This document shows, piece by piece, positions 1-8,393 of a stretch of DNA of 64,000 nt. The notes under the pieces were generated by a model. That model searched no databases. It was not told the origin of the DNA and saw only the letters and a list, made by a program, of their open reading frames with translations. Source of the stretch: Acidocella aromatica (GTDB lineage: Bacteria; Pseudomonadota; Alphaproteobacteria; Acetobacterales; Acetobacteraceae); contig NZ_JACHFJ010000013.1 of assembly GCF_014201825.1 (NCBI RefSeq), positions 1-64,000 on the forward strand. Direction: 5' to 3'. Numbering within the stretch: the stretch's first letter is position 1; each line of letters begins with the position of its first letter. A program made the position numbers and the translations under genes.

Positions 1-95
1 TTCACGCCAGCCGTCTCAACGCCAGACTTATCCGACTTCACACGGACCTTCACGTTGTAATCAACCACGCGCTTCACAGCGACCAGCAATTTCAT
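1..95 (-). CDS. etfB: Electron transfer flavoprotein beta subunit (5' part only, cut by window edge)
   Basis: Only the first 31 codons lie in the window. They read [19 protein letters not shown] followed by KSDKSGVET, which matches the very conserved N-terminus of EtfB, the AMP/FAD-binding small subunit of the electron transfer flavoprotein that passes electrons from acyl-CoA dehydrogenases to ETF:ubiquinone oxidoreductase. The ATG at 95 follows a GAGGT Shine-Dalgarno about 10 bases upstream. It is on the same strand as, and 75 bp downstream of, the aminotransferase gene, so it may be cotranscribed or have its own promoter in the AT-rich gap. The rest of the gene, and presumably etfA, lie outside. 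Identification rests on this short stretch but is distinctive. Confidence 0.85.
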   Translation of the reverse strand, partial: MKLLVAVKRVVDYNVKVRVKSDKSGVETAGV

Positions 96-170
96 TTCTT
101 ATCTACCTCGCATCTGTCCCGAAATAGGGCAATATATTGATATGTGATGTTACAGGTTCTGGAAAGCCCG

Positions 171-1325
171 TCACCGCAGCCTGTAGAGCCGGTCCATCGC
201 CGCCTCGATATCGGCCAGTTTCGCGCAATAGCTCATGCGCATGTAGCGCCCGCCACGCACGGGATCGAAATCATAGCCCGGCGTAGTCGCAATCTTGTGG
301 TCCTCGAGCAACCGGGCGCAAAAATCAGCGCTGTCCTCGCCCCGGCCTTGCAGGTCCACATAGATGTAAAACGCGCCATCCGGTGGTGAAAATACGGTGA
401 ACCCGGCGGCACTCAGCCCCTCCGTCATCACCTTGCGGGCGATTGCGTAATTGCGCCGGTTGGCTTCCAGCTCCTCACAGCAATCCAGCGCCGCCTCGGC
501 CGCCACTTGGGAGATATAGGGCGGGGAGACGAAGAAATTCGCCGCCAGACGCTCCACCACCTGCACCAGTTCCTCGGGCAGCACCATCCAGCCGATTCTC
601 CAGCCGGTCATGGAGAAATATTTGGAGAAGGAATTGATGACAATGGCGCTCTCGGAGAACTGCGCCGCGCTGGCCTGCGGCTTGCCGTAAGTAAGGCCGT
701 GATAGATCTCATCCGAGATCAGCCTTATGCCATTGGCATGGCAGTAGCGGGCAAGCTCAGCCAGGGCCTCAGGCGCCAGCATGGAGCCGGTGGGGTTCGC
801 GGGGCTGGCCAGGATCAGCCCTTCTGGCTTACGCGGCAAGGCTTCGAGCATGGCGATCGTCGGCTGGAACCCGGTCTCGATGCCGCAGGGCACCACCACC
901 GGCTTCAGCCCCAGCGCCACCGCGATATTCACGTAAGGCGGGTAATAGGGCGCGGCCAACGCAATCTCGTCGCCCGGATCGAACGCCGCGAGATAGGCCA
1001 GCGGAAACGCGCCCGAGGCGCCGAAGGTCACGGCGATGCGCGCGGGCGACACGTCCACGCCGTACCAGTCCTGGATATGCGCGGCGATGCTGCGCTTCAG
1101 CGAAGGGCGGCCCAGCGCCTCGGTATAGCCCAGCGTATCATTGCTGTTCAGCGCCGCCACCACTGCCGCCTTGGCCCCGGCGGGCAGACCGGTGCCGGGT
1201 TGGCCGACCTCCAGGCGCAGCACGCCGGGCGCGCCGGGCGGCTGCGCGGCCGCAAGGGCATTGGCCCGGATGACAACATCCATCACCCGGAAGGACGGCA
1301 CATGCCGCCCAGCGCCGATCTTCAT
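171..1325 (-). CDS. Class I/II PLP-dependent aminotransferase (aspartate aminotransferase fold)
   Basis: A 384-residue fold-type I aminotransferase. The PLP lysine sits in the motif SFSKYFSMTGWRIGW (about residue 230), preceded by the ASPANPTG phosphate/substrate-binding stretch and the SDEIYHG motif. Length and motif order are typical of the family. The start at 1325 gives MKIGAGRHVPSFRVMDVV, a normal N-terminus for this subgroup, and leaves only 3 bp to the stop of the upstream lipoprotein gene, so the two are an operon. Substrate cannot be told from sequence; relatives act on aspartate, alanine, aromatic amino acids or arginine. No pathway partner nearby fixes the role. Confidence 0.85.
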   Translation of the reverse strand: MKIGAGRHVPSFRVMDVVIRANALAAAQPPGAPGVLRLEVGQPGTGLPAGAKAAVVAALNSNDTLGYTEALGRPSLKRSIAAHIQDWYGVDVSPARIAVTFGASGAFPLAYLAAFDPGDEIALAAPYYPPYVNIAVALGLKPVVVPCGIETGFQPTIAMLEALPRKPEGLILASPANPTGSMLAPEALAELARYCHANGIRLISDEIYHGLTYGKPQASAAQFSESAIVINSFSKYFSMTGWRIGWMVLPEELVQVVERLAANFFVSPPYISQVAAEAALDCCEELEANRRNYAIARKVMTEGLSAAGFTVFSPPDGAFYIYVDLQGRGEDSADFCARLLEDHKIATTPGYDFDPVRGGRYMRMSYCAKLADIEAAMDRLYRLR

Positions 1326-1328
1326 GAT

Positions 1329-2576
1329 TTACCTGCCGCCGACAGCGAGGCCCTGGCCGCGGCTATCGGCCACCGCCATACAAGAACGCTCGCCGCCCGG
1401 CACACCGCCCGGGCAGGAGATGACATTGGCTCGCCCCGGCTCTGGCACCTGCGCCGCCGGATGGCCCGCCAGCGCGTTGGCCAGACCGATCTGCGCGGCC
1501 TCGGCGGCGCCACCCTGACCGGTGCCACTGGCGGCTGCACGGAAGGTACCATCGGTATAGGCCATGGCGGCGGCGAGATCGGGCGCCGGGTTGCTATGCG
1601 GCGAGGCAGCCAGCAGCACGCCCGTGCCCGGCGCAATGCGCCCGGTGCCAAACAAGTTGTTGAGCGAGGTCACGCAGATCACCACGCCGCCATTCTTGTC
1701 CAGCGCCATGAAGCTGGCGGAAGCAGGCAGCGTCTCCATGGCCGGGGTGGCCACGGGCAGCGCGGCGGTGCTGTAATTCTTCGCAGTGCCGAACACCGGC
1801 GTCTCAATGCGCGGCTTGGCGCTGCTGAGATCCTGCGCGGTCAGCCCGCCCCCGGCTTCCTGCGCGGCGGCGGCGAAGTTCTGTGCATACCCTCCGGCAT
1901 AGAAGCCTTGCACGCCCTGGGTGCGCAGAACCTCCAGCGTCGCGGCAAGGTCTGGCTGCGCTAGATTTGCGCCGGCGGGCAGCAGCGTGCCGTTGGGGGC
2001 GAACACGGCGGCGGCGGATGGGTCGGCCAGCAGCGCGGTGCCGACCACCTGCAAATCGGTCTCCAGCACCGGCGAGAGCTGGGCGCTGGCGGCTAGGCGC
2101 TCGGCGGGGACGATGACGGCCGATTGCGAGAGCTGGCCATAGCCCGCCTGCAGCGCCAGCAGGCCGCGCGCCAGGGTAGGCACGGCGGCCGGGCGGTCAC
2201 CGCTGGATGCGGCGGGCGAACCGGCGGGAAACATCAGCGCCACCGGCGGCTGCAACTGGCCTTGGGCGTTGGGCATACGCACAAGGCACGCGCCACCGCC
2301 GCCAAGTGCCGCGCGCGAAGGCAGCGTGACAGCCATGGCGAAACCCTCAGCCGCCGCAGCGTCGGCCGCATTGCCGCCCTGGTTGAGCACCTGCCGCCCG
2401 ACCAGCGCCGCCTGCGGCTCATCAGCCACCGCATAGCCGAACACGGTCTGCCCCTCGCCGTTCTGGCTCGGGCCCGGAGAGGCGTTGGTGCCCAGGATCT
2501 GGTGGCTCAGCATGGCGCAGCCGGAAAGCGCGGTAAGGGAAACAGCGGCGGCTAGGCGGAAAAAGCGGCTGTGCAA
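1329..2576 (-). CDS. Gamma-glutamyltransferase-like lipoprotein, short and divergent
   Basis: A 415-residue protein with a lipoprotein signal (MHSRFFRLAAAVSLTALSGC, cysteine at 20). The body follows the gamma-glutamyltranspeptidase fold: NQGGNAADAAAAEGFAMAV and ALGGGGACLV at the N-terminal side, then FMALDKNGGVV and NNLFGTGRIAPGTGVLL, as in the small subunit. Two things are unusual. The protein is far shorter than the usual 550-580 residues. The threonine nucleophile position (TTHxSVVD in the family) reads SASFMALD, so a serine replaces the catalytic threonine and the neighbouring T and H are lost; the arginine of the glutamate-binding region is not evident either. It may be a divergent hydrolase or a non-enzymatic relic. 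Cotranscribed with the aminotransferase. Confidence 0.7.
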   Translation of the reverse strand: MHSRFFRLAAAVSLTALSGCAMLSHQILGTNASPGPSQNGEGQTVFGYAVADEPQAALVGRQVLNQGGNAADAAAAEGFAMAVTLPSRAALGGGGACLVRMPNAQGQLQPPVALMFPAGSPAASSGDRPAAVPTLARGLLALQAGYGQLSQSAVIVPAERLAASAQLSPVLETDLQVVGTALLADPSAAAVFAPNGTLLPAGANLAQPDLAATLEVLRTQGVQGFYAGGYAQNFAAAAQEAGGGLTAQDLSSAKPRIETPVFGTAKNYSTAALPVATPAMETLPASASFMALDKNGGVVICVTSLNNLFGTGRIAPGTGVLLAASPHSNPAPDLAAAMAYTDGTFRAAASGTGQGGAAEAAQIGLANALAGHPAAQVPEPGRANVISCPGGVPGGERSCMAVADSRGQGLAVGGR

Positions 2577-2657
2577 GGTGGACTACCCTTTGGATTATGG
2601 CTGGAAACCTGCTTAGCGGCGAATGCCCCGCCCGGCAACGCGGGCCGGGGGGCAGGT

Positions 2658-3275
2658 TCAGGCCGCGGCCGGACGGCCAGGACGCAGTATGCCGCGCCGT
2701 TTGGCAAAGCCCTGGCGCAGCTTGGCGATGCGCCCGATTCCGGCCAGGCGTCGGTCGAGGAAAGCGAGCGTCCGCTCGGCGTCCACCGAGGTATCGGCCA
2801 ACCAGTACAGCAGCGTGGCCAGATAAATGGCGCCCAGGCTGGCGCGCTTGGTGTACCAGGAGAAATCGGCGGATTTGTCACCGGCGGCAAACCAGATGGC
2901 ATCCGCCGTAGCGGCAACAATGCGCGCCATGCGCGGCGCTTGCGAGGGCAGCGCCAGACAGGAGAGCGCGCGGCGGATGGCTTCCTTATCCCCTGCCGTC
3001 TGCTCCAGCCGCAGAGCGACAACGGCACGCACCCGCGCGGTCAGCCCGCCTTCCAGGTTCTGTGCGAACTCGATCATGCGCTGGTCGGCCAGGGCAAAAT
3101 AGGACTCGATCATCTCCCCCGCCCCGCCAGCGAACACCAGCCCGGCCTCGGCGGCATCCCGCCCCAGCGCGCTCAGCGCCATGCCCAGCGCCCGGCTGGT
3201 CCAGCCATCGAAAGGCACGTTCGGCACCAGCGCATCCAGCACCTTGGCGGTTTCTTCATCGATCTGCATCGTCAA
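2658..3275 (-). CDS. COQ9 family protein
   Basis: A 205-residue COQ9-family protein. The central segment (GAGEMIESYFALADQRMIEF) and the C-terminal DKSADFSWYTKRASLGAIY stretch are typical. Eukaryotic COQ9 is a TetR-fold lipid-binding protein that helps the COQ7 hydroxylase in ubiquinone synthesis; alphaproteobacterial members are long known as 'rpsU-divergently transcribed protein', which is the arrangement here. Its start overlaps the stop of the upstream deformylase gene by 4 bp (ATGA), so the two are translationally coupled. A role in ubiquinone synthesis is inferred from the family. Confidence 0.85.
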   Translation of the reverse strand: MTMQIDEETAKVLDALVPNVPFDGWTSRALGMALSALGRDAAEAGLVFAGGAGEMIESYFALADQRMIEFAQNLEGGLTARVRAVVALRLEQTAGDKEAIRRALSCLALPSQAPRMARIVAATADAIWFAAGDKSADFSWYTKRASLGAIYLATLLYWLADTSVDAERTLAFLDRRLAGIGRIAKLRQGFAKRRGILRPGRPAAA

Positions 3276-3805
3276 ATCTCCGGCAGGGGCGCGGGGTTGC
3301 GCTCCAACTCTTCATTATAGCCAAAATAGCGAAAATCCTCCATCCGCATGGGGTAGAGGATGCCGTCCAGATGGTCCGTCTCATGCTGCGCCACGCGAGC
3401 GGCAAAACCGGTCAGCTCCTCGTCCACCCTGGAACCATCGGGGGTGAAGCCGGTCAGGCGGATATGCGTGAAACGCGGCACGGCGGCGCGCAGGCCGGGA
3501 AGCGAGAGGCAGCCCTCCCAGCCCAGCACTTTTTCGCCCGAAAGCGGCTCCACCACCGGGTTGATAACGGCGCGCCGGGGCAGCGCCACCCCGGTATCGG
3601 ACCGGCTGGCCGGCACATGGAACAGGAAAACCCGTTGTGAAACAAACACCTGCGGGGCAGCCAGCCCCACCCCGCCGGAATCGGCCAGGGTGTCGGCCAT
3701 GTCGGCCAGCAGGCGGGCCAGTACGGGGGTGGTGAGGTCACCAACCTCCGCCGCGCGGGCCAACAGAACCGGGTGCCCCATGCGGGCTATCTTCAAAATC
3801 GCCAT
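3272..3805 (-). CDS. def: Peptide deformylase
   Basis: Removes the N-formyl group from nascent peptides. Three deformylase motifs are visible: GGVGLAAPQV (motif 1, GxGxAAxQ), EGCLSLPG (motif 2, metal-binding Cys) and QHETDHLDG (motif 3, HExxH with two metal histidines). I start at the ATG at 3805 (MAILKIARMGHPVLL), 177 residues, because that is the conserved N-terminus; a longer frame exists upstream but would run into the rpsU promoter region. Operon with the COQ9 gene, divergent from rpsU. It could be a second, specialised paralogue of Def, since fmt is not adjacent. Confidence 0.88.
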   Translation of the reverse strand: MAILKIARMGHPVLLARAAEVGDLTTPVLARLLADMADTLADSGGVGLAAPQVFVSQRVFLFHVPASRSDTGVALPRRAVINPVVEPLSGEKVLGWEGCLSLPGLRAAVPRFTHIRLTGFTPDGSRVDEELTGFAARVAQHETDHLDGILYPMRMEDFRYFGYNEELERNPAPLPEI

Positions 3806-3945
3806 ATTTGCATGATTGCCCCGGCAGAAATGATTTGGCGAGAGGCGAATCTGTGCTATAGGCGCCTTCACCTTTGCGGAACCGGCCTTCCATGGGCCGC
3901 GTTCTGCTTTATCTTTTTGGCATTCTTTCAGGAGTTGGCGAGCCG

Positions 3946-4149
3946 GTGCAAGTTCTCGTTCGTGACAATAACGTTGATCAGGCGCTCAAGGCGCTCAAGA
4001 AGAAGCTCCAGCGCGAAGGCGTTTTCCGCGAGATGAAGCTCCGCCGCCACTATGAGAAGCCCTCCGAGCGCCGCGCCCGCGAGGCCGCCGAGGCCGTGCG
4101 CCGCGCCCGCAAAATGGAGCGCAAGCGCATCGAGCGCGAAGGCTTCTAA
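3946..4149 (+). CDS. rpsU: 30S ribosomal protein S21 (bS21)
   Basis: A 67-residue basic protein with the near-invariant bS21 sequence [20 protein letters not shown] and the arginine/lysine-rich tail [14 protein letters not shown]. The frame stays open upstream to 3874, but the homologous start is the GTG at 3946, preceded by AGGAG at 3930-3934. bS21 binds the 30S platform near the anti-Shine-Dalgarno and helps initiation. Divergent from def-COQ9, an arrangement common in alphaproteobacteria. Followed by a strong intrinsic terminator. Confidence 0.95.
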   Translation: MQVLVRDNNVDQALKALKKKLQREGVFREMKLRRHYEKPSERRAREAAEAVRRARKMERKRIEREGF

Positions 4150-4177
4150 GACCTTTTCACGAGATTTCGCCGGATTG

Positions 4178-4208
4178 AGCCGTGGATGGGACACCATCCA
4201 CGGCTTTT
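4178..4208 (+). terminator. Rho-independent terminator after rpsU
   Basis: Perfect 12-bp stem (AGCCGTGGATGG at 4178-4189 with CCATCCACGGCT at 4194-4205), loop GACA, then TTTT. It lies between convergent rpsU and the TusA-like gene. Confidence 0.85.
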
Positions 4209-4215
4209 CCTGTTT

Positions 4216-4464
4216 CTACCCCTTCTGGATCACCAGCACCCAGCTCCCGTCCTCCTGCTCGATGAGGTCCAGCGGATCGTGCCCATGATCGGCGGCGGCG
4301 CGGGGAACGTTACGCAGCGGATCCTCGCCCTTGAGCCGTACGAGAAGGATCTGCCCGGTCACCATCGTCTCCAGCGCAAGGCGGGTACGCACATAGGTCA
4401 TCGGGCAAGTCTCGGCGGTGATATCAATGGCTTTGTCGTGTTGCGGCAGGGTGGATAATGGCAT
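4216..4464 (-). CDS. TusA-like sulfurtransferase / SirA family protein
   Basis: An 82-residue protein from the ATG at 4464 (MPLSTLPQHDKAIDITAETC). It has the family signature AETCPMTYVRTRLALE, the CPxx motif carrying the reactive cysteine that takes persulfide sulfur; the second residue after the usual CPxP proline is T rather than P, as in many alphaproteobacterial members. TusA relatives relay sulfur for tRNA thiolation, molybdenum cofactor synthesis or sulfur oxidation; this subgroup is uncharacterised as far as I know. Divergent from fur. The longer frame to 4509 is less likely because the conserved N-terminus starts at M16. Confidence 0.75.
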   Translation of the reverse strand: MPLSTLPQHDKAIDITAETCPMTYVRTRLALETMVTGQILLVRLKGEDPLRNVPRAAADHGHDPLDLIEQEDGSWVLVIQKG

Positions 4465-4520
4465 GGTAATTCCCGATAAAGGCTGGACCGGAGCAGAAAC
4501 TTGGGCCACAAGGCACCGCG

Positions 4521-4931
4521 ATGGATATAAGCATCGAGCGCCTGTGCATAGAGAACGGGCTGAAGATGACAGGACCGCGCCGGGTTATCGCGCGGGTGTT
4601 GTCTGAGGCAACCGACCACCCGGATGTGGATGAGCTGCACCGGCGGGCTACGCGCGTCGATAGCCGGATCTCGCTTGCCACCGTGTACCGCACGGTGCGC
4701 CTGCTCGAATCCAAAGGCATCCTCTCCCGCCGCGACCTCGGCAGCCGCCGCGCGCGCTACGAGGCCAGCGGGGACAAGCATCATTTCCACCTGGTGGACA
4801 AGGAAAGCGGCACGATCGTGGAATTCGACGCGCCACAGGCCGAGGCCATGCTGCGGGAGATCGCCAAGGCCCAGGGCTTTGAGGTGGACACCATTAAAAT
4901 CGAGCTTTTTGGCCGGCGGACGGCCAAATGA
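4521..4931 (+). CDS. fur: Fur-family metal-responsive transcriptional regulator
   Basis: A 136-residue Fur protein: winged helix with SLATVYRTVRLLESKGIL (recognition helix) and the metal site region RYEASGDKHHFHLVD, which holds the H-H-x-H cluster. The two CxxC pairs that bind structural zinc in E. coli Fur are absent (DKESG replaces them), as usual in alphaproteobacterial Fur/Mur proteins, so it could sense iron or manganese. The stop overlaps the olsB start by ATGA, making the lipid acyltransferase its translationally coupled neighbour. Irr is less likely, because no haem-regulatory motif is seen. Confidence 0.85.
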   Translation: MDISIERLCIENGLKMTGPRRVIARVLSEATDHPDVDELHRRATRVDSRISLATVYRTVRLLESKGILSRRDLGSRRARYEASGDKHHFHLVDKESGTIVEFDAPQAEAMLREIAKAQGFEVDTIKIELFGRRTAK

Positions 4932-5770
4932 ACCAGGTTCTCATGCCCGAGCTGCCGCGTTTCACCATCGGCAATGCCGCCCCGAGCTTCCCCGAGCTGC
5001 GCGCAGGGAATCTTGGCGTGCGCCTTGCCACCACAACCGATGAGCTGGAAGCCGCGCAAGGCCTGCGCTATCGCGTCTTCTATGAGGAGATGGGTGCGAA
5101 AGCTGATGCCGCCACTATCGCCACCCGGCTCGACCGCGACGAGTTCGACACCATCGCCGACCATCTGCTGGTGGTGGACCACGACCTCGGCGAAGGTGCG
5201 GCCAGCGTCGTCGGTACCTACCGGCTGATCCGCCAGGAGGCGGCGGAACGCTTCGGCCGGTTCTACTCCGAGAGCGAGTACGATATCAGCGCGCTGAAAG
5301 CCTTCCCCGGCAAGAAGCTGGAGCTTGGCCGCAGTTGCACCGCCGCCGCCTATCGTTCCCGCGCCGTGCTGCAACTGCTCTGGCGCGGCATCGCCGCCTA
5401 TGTGTTCCATCACGGCGTCGACCTGATGTTCGGCTGCGCTAGCCTCTCCGGCACCGACCCGGACGCGCTGGCCGAGGAGCTGACCTATCTCGCAACCCAT
5501 CACCTCGCGCCCGAGGCGATCCGCCCGCGTGCCCTGCCCTCGCGCTATGTGGAGATGAAGCGGCTGGATGCGGCCAGCATCAACCCGAAAACCGCGATGA
5601 TGCGCTTGCCGCCGCTGGTCAAAGGCTACCTGCGCCTGGGGGGATTCGTCGGTGCGGGCGCCGTGATCGACGAGCAGTTCAACACCACCGACATCGCCGT
5701 GGTGGTGCAGACCGACCTCGTGACTGAAAAATATTACCGCCATTACGAGCGGGAAGCGCGCGAAGCCTAA
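4928..5770 (+). CDS. olsB: L-ornithine N-alpha-acyltransferase-like GNAT (OlsB)
   Basis: A 280-residue GNAT-fold acyltransferase with the OlsB hallmarks: LEAAQGLRYRVFYEEMGA near residue 40, the acyl-ACP binding region KKLELGRSCTAAAYRS, and LMFGCASLSGTDP. OlsB transfers a 3-hydroxyacyl chain from ACP to ornithine to give lyso-ornithine lipid, which OlsA then O-acylates. No olsA is in the window. Ornithine lipids are phosphate-free membrane lipids; the same genome also encodes the sphingolipid pathway at 52-64 kb. Translational coupling to fur suggests metal or stress control, which is inference. A general haemolysin-like acyltransferase is the alternative name. Confidence 0.8.
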   Translation: MNQVLMPELPRFTIGNAAPSFPELRAGNLGVRLATTTDELEAAQGLRYRVFYEEMGAKADAATIATRLDRDEFDTIADHLLVVDHDLGEGAASVVGTYRLIRQEAAERFGRFYSESEYDISALKAFPGKKLELGRSCTAAAYRSRAVLQLLWRGIAAYVFHHGVDLMFGCASLSGTDPDALAEELTYLATHHLAPEAIRPRALPSRYVEMKRLDAASINPKTAMMRLPPLVKGYLRLGGFVGAGAVIDEQFNTTDIAVVVQTDLVTEKYYRHYEREAREA

Positions 5771-5793
5771 GCCGCGCCCCGGGAGAGTGTAAA

Positions 5794-6300
5794 ATGACCG
5801 ACGATGATGTGACCATACCCGATTCGCTGCTGCCCTATGACGAATGGACACAGGATGCGCTGCGCCAAGTCGTGGTAAGCGCTTTGCGACATGTTGCGCA
5901 TGAGGGACTGCCCGGCGGGCACCATTTTTATATCAGCTTCAAGACCACCTATCCCGGTGTGGTCTTGCCTGAGCGTCTGCGCGCCCAGTACCCGGACGAG
6001 ATGACAATCGTGCTGCAGCACCAATTCCACGCCCTGAACGTGGACGAGGCCGCCGGCACAATGTCCGTTGGCCTTTCCTTCTCTGGAATCCCCTCCAACC
6101 TCACCATCCCCATCGCCGCCATCACCAGCTTCGCCGACCCGGAAGTGCGCTTTGGCCTGCATTTCGACGTGACGGTGCCCGAGCCGGTGAAGGTGGCGGA
6201 CATTCCGGCGCCGGAGGGCGACGACGTGCCCGCCCGCCCGAATGACGGCCCGGCCGCAGTGGTGAGCCTGGACGCTTTTCGTAAACGGCAGAAAGACTGA
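5794..6300 (+). CDS. SspB-alpha family ClpXP adaptor
   Basis: A 168-residue protein with the SspB core ([48 protein letters not shown]), an acidic flexible tail, and a short basic C-terminal peptide ([13 protein letters not shown]) in the place of the ClpX-binding motif. SspB delivers ssrA-tagged stalled peptides to ClpXP. A GGGAGAG ribosome-binding site lies about 8 bases before the ATG. Found next to fumarase in many alphaproteobacteria. Confidence 0.85.
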   Translation: MTDDDVTIPDSLLPYDEWTQDALRQVVVSALRHVAHEGLPGGHHFYISFKTTYPGVVLPERLRAQYPDEMTIVLQHQFHALNVDEAAGTMSVGLSFSGIPSNLTIPIAAITSFADPEVRFGLHFDVTVPEPVKVADIPAPEGDDVPARPNDGPAAVVSLDAFRKRQKD

Positions 6301-6304
6301 AGCC

Positions 6305-7951
6305 ATGAACGCAGTGACCAAGCCAAGCCCCGCTTTCACCTATTCGCCGATGTTCCCGCTGGGCGCGGACACCACGCCCTACCGCAAGCTGGACATTGAT
6401 GGCGTCTCCACCATCGAGGTGGAAGGCAAGACCGTGCTCAAGGTCTCGGCCAAAGCGCTCGAGGAGCTGGCCTTCACCGCGTTCGACGACGTCTCCCACC
6501 TGCTGCGCCCCGGCCATTTGCAGCAGCTCGCCAATATCCTGAAGGACCCCGAGGCCAGCGAGAACGACCGCTACGTGGCCATGGAGTTCCTCAAAAACGC
6601 CGTGATCGCCGCCAAGGGCGTGCTGCCCATGTGCCAGGACACCGGCACCGCCCTGGTCTTCGGCAAGAAGGGCCAGCGCGTCTGGGTCGAGGGCAACGAG
6701 GAAGAGGCGCTCTCCTACGGCGTGCATCGCACCTATACCGAGACCAATCTGCGCTACTCGCAGATGGCCCCAATCTCGATGTTCGAGGAAAAGAACACCG
6801 GCAACAACCTGCCTGTGCAGTTCGACCTCATGGCCTCCCCCGGCGACTACCACGCCGATGAGTTCCATTTGCAATTCATGGCCAAGGGCGGCGGCTCGGC
6901 CAATAAGACCTATCTGTTTCAGGAAACCCGCGCGACGCTGACGCCGGAGAAGATCTACTCCTTCCTGGAAGCCAAGATCAAAACCCTCGGCACCTCGGCC
7001 TGCCCGCCTTACCATCTCTGCATCGTCATCGGCGGCACCTCCGCCGAGCTGAACCTGAAGACGGTGAAGATGGGCTCCACCCGCTATTACGACGCCCTGC
7101 CCACGCATGGCGACATTTCCGGCCATGCCTTCCGCGACCTGGAGATGGAGCAGAAAGTGCTGGAGATCACCCAGAAGATCGGCATCGGCGCGCAGTTCGG
7201 CGGCAAGTATTTCTGCCACGATGTCCGCGTCATCCGCCTGCCGCGCCACGGCGCGTCGCTCCCCATCGGCATCGGCGTCTCCTGCTCGGCCGACCGCCAG
7301 ATCAAGGCCAAGATCACCAAGGACGGCGTGTTCCTGGAGCAGCTCGAGACCGAACCCGCCAAGTACCTGCCCGAGATCCACGATGAGCATCTGGGCGGCG
7401 AGGTTGTGGCCATCGACCTGAACCGGCCGATGAAGGACATCCTGGCGGAACTCTCCAAGCACCCGATCAAGACCCGCGTGGCGCTGACCGGCACCATCGT
7501 CGTCGCCCGCGACATCGCCCACGCCAAGCTGAAGGAACGGCTGGACCGTGGCGAGGGCCTGCCCCAGTACATCAAGGACCATCCGGTGTATTACGCCGGC
7601 CCGGCCAAGACGCCCGAAGGCATGCCCACCGGCAGCTTCGGCCCCACCACCGCCGGGCGCATGGATTCTTACGTGGACCTATTCCAGGCCGCCGGCGGCT
7701 CGCTGGTGATGCTGGCCAAGGGCAACCGCTCCAAGGCCGTCACCGAAGCCTGCCATAAGCATGGCGGCTTCTATCTCGGCTCCATCGGCGGCCCGGCCGC
7801 CGTGCTGGCCCAGAACAACATCAAGAAGGTCGAGGTTCTGGAGTATCCCGAACTCGGCATGGAAGCCGTGTGGAAGATCGAGGTGAAGGACTTCCCGGCC
7901 TTCATCGTGGTGGACGACAAGGGCAACGATTTCTTCGCCGGACTCGCATGA
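6305..7951 (+). CDS. Fumarate hydratase class I (iron-sulfur, dimeric)
   Basis: A 548-residue fused class I fumarase (alpha and beta domains in one chain) catalysing fumarate/L-malate interconversion in the TCA cycle. Cysteines expected to bind the labile 4Fe-4S cluster are in PMCQDTGT (C110), SACPPYH (about 235) and GVSCSADR. The C-terminal half has [19 protein letters not shown] and [16 protein letters not shown], typical of the beta domain. Starts 4 bp after sspB and overlaps the VOC gene by ATGA. Oxygen-sensitive by family; whether a class II FumC also exists cannot be seen here. Confidence 0.93.
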   Translation: MNAVTKPSPAFTYSPMFPLGADTTPYRKLDIDGVSTIEVEGKTVLKVSAKALEELAFTAFDDVSHLLRPGHLQQLANILKDPEASENDRYVAMEFLKNAVIAAKGVLPMCQDTGTALVFGKKGQRVWVEGNEEEALSYGVHRTYTETNLRYSQMAPISMFEEKNTGNNLPVQFDLMASPGDYHADEFHLQFMAKGGGSANKTYLFQETRATLTPEKIYSFLEAKIKTLGTSACPPYHLCIVIGGTSAELNLKTVKMGSTRYYDALPTHGDISGHAFRDLEMEQKVLEITQKIGIGAQFGGKYFCHDVRVIRLPRHGASLPIGIGVSCSADRQIKAKITKDGVFLEQLETEPAKYLPEIHDEHLGGEVVAIDLNRPMKDILAELSKHPIKTRVALTGTIVVARDIAHAKLKERLDRGEGLPQYIKDHPVYYAGPAKTPEGMPTGSFGPTTAGRMDSYVDLFQAAGGSLVMLAKGNRSKAVTEACHKHGGFYLGSIGGPAAVLAQNNIKKVEVLEYPELGMEAVWKIEVKDFPAFIVVDDKGNDFFAGLA

Positions 7952-8343
7952 AGTTCACCGTCGACCGTATCGACCATATCGTGATGGTGTGCCGTGACCT
8001 TCAGGTCACGGCCGCTTGGTATCAGCGCGTGCTGGGCATGGAGCGCGAGGAGTACGGCGGCAAAAACCGCACGGCCCTGCGCTTCGGCGCGCAGAAGATC
8101 AACCTGCACGAAGCGGGGGCCGAGGTGGTGCCGCACGCGCAGGACGCACGCCCCGGCGCGCTGGATCTGTGCTTCGTCGTGGCCGTACGGCCCGAGGACG
8201 TGGTGGCGCAGCTCCATGCCTGCGGTGTTGCCGTGGAGCGCGGGCCGGTGACGCGCATTGGCGCGCTGGGGGATATCGTCTCCGTCTATTGCCGCGACCC
8301 GGACGGCAATCTCATCGAACTCGCCTCGTATCTGGGGGACTGA
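7948..8343 (+). CDS. VOC (glyoxalase/bleomycin-resistance/dioxygenase) family protein
   Basis: A 131-residue vicinal-oxygen-chelate protein, with the paired beta-alpha-beta-beta-beta modules: [20 protein letters not shown] (first metal H in DHIV), [19 protein letters not shown] and the closing [15 protein letters not shown] (metal E). Related to the virulence-protein/lactoylglutathione-lyase-like group; the substrate is unknown. The ATG at 7948 overlaps the fumarase stop, so expression is coupled to fumarase. Confidence 0.8.
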   Translation: MKFTVDRIDHIVMVCRDLQVTAAWYQRVLGMEREEYGGKNRTALRFGAQKINLHEAGAEVVPHAQDARPGALDLCFVVAVRPEDVVAQLHACGVAVERGPVTRIGALGDIVSVYCRDPDGNLIELASYLGD

Positions 8344-8361
8344 TTCATGATTGCGCACGCC

Positions 8362-8381
8362 AAGGGGCGCGCGGCCCCTTT
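8362..8381 (+). other. GC-rich hairpin before queA
   Basis: AAGGGGC (8362-8368), loop GCGCG, GCCCCTT (8374-8380), then T. It ends 13 bases before the queA ATG and could weakly terminate read-through or hinder translation of queA. An overlapping 16-codon frame (8347-8397) has its TGA inside the queA ATG; I see no evidence it is a real gene. Confidence 0.35.
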
Positions 8382-8393
8382 GGGGGCGCGGCC

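Noticed and set aside
4781-5851. 356-codon open frame antisense to olsB
   Set aside because: Shadow frame caused by high GC; low-complexity His/Arg/Gly-rich translation, while the other strand encodes a clear OlsB.
6122-7582. 486-codon open frame antisense to fumarase
   Set aside because: Composition-driven shadow; fumarase motifs are complete on the plus strand.
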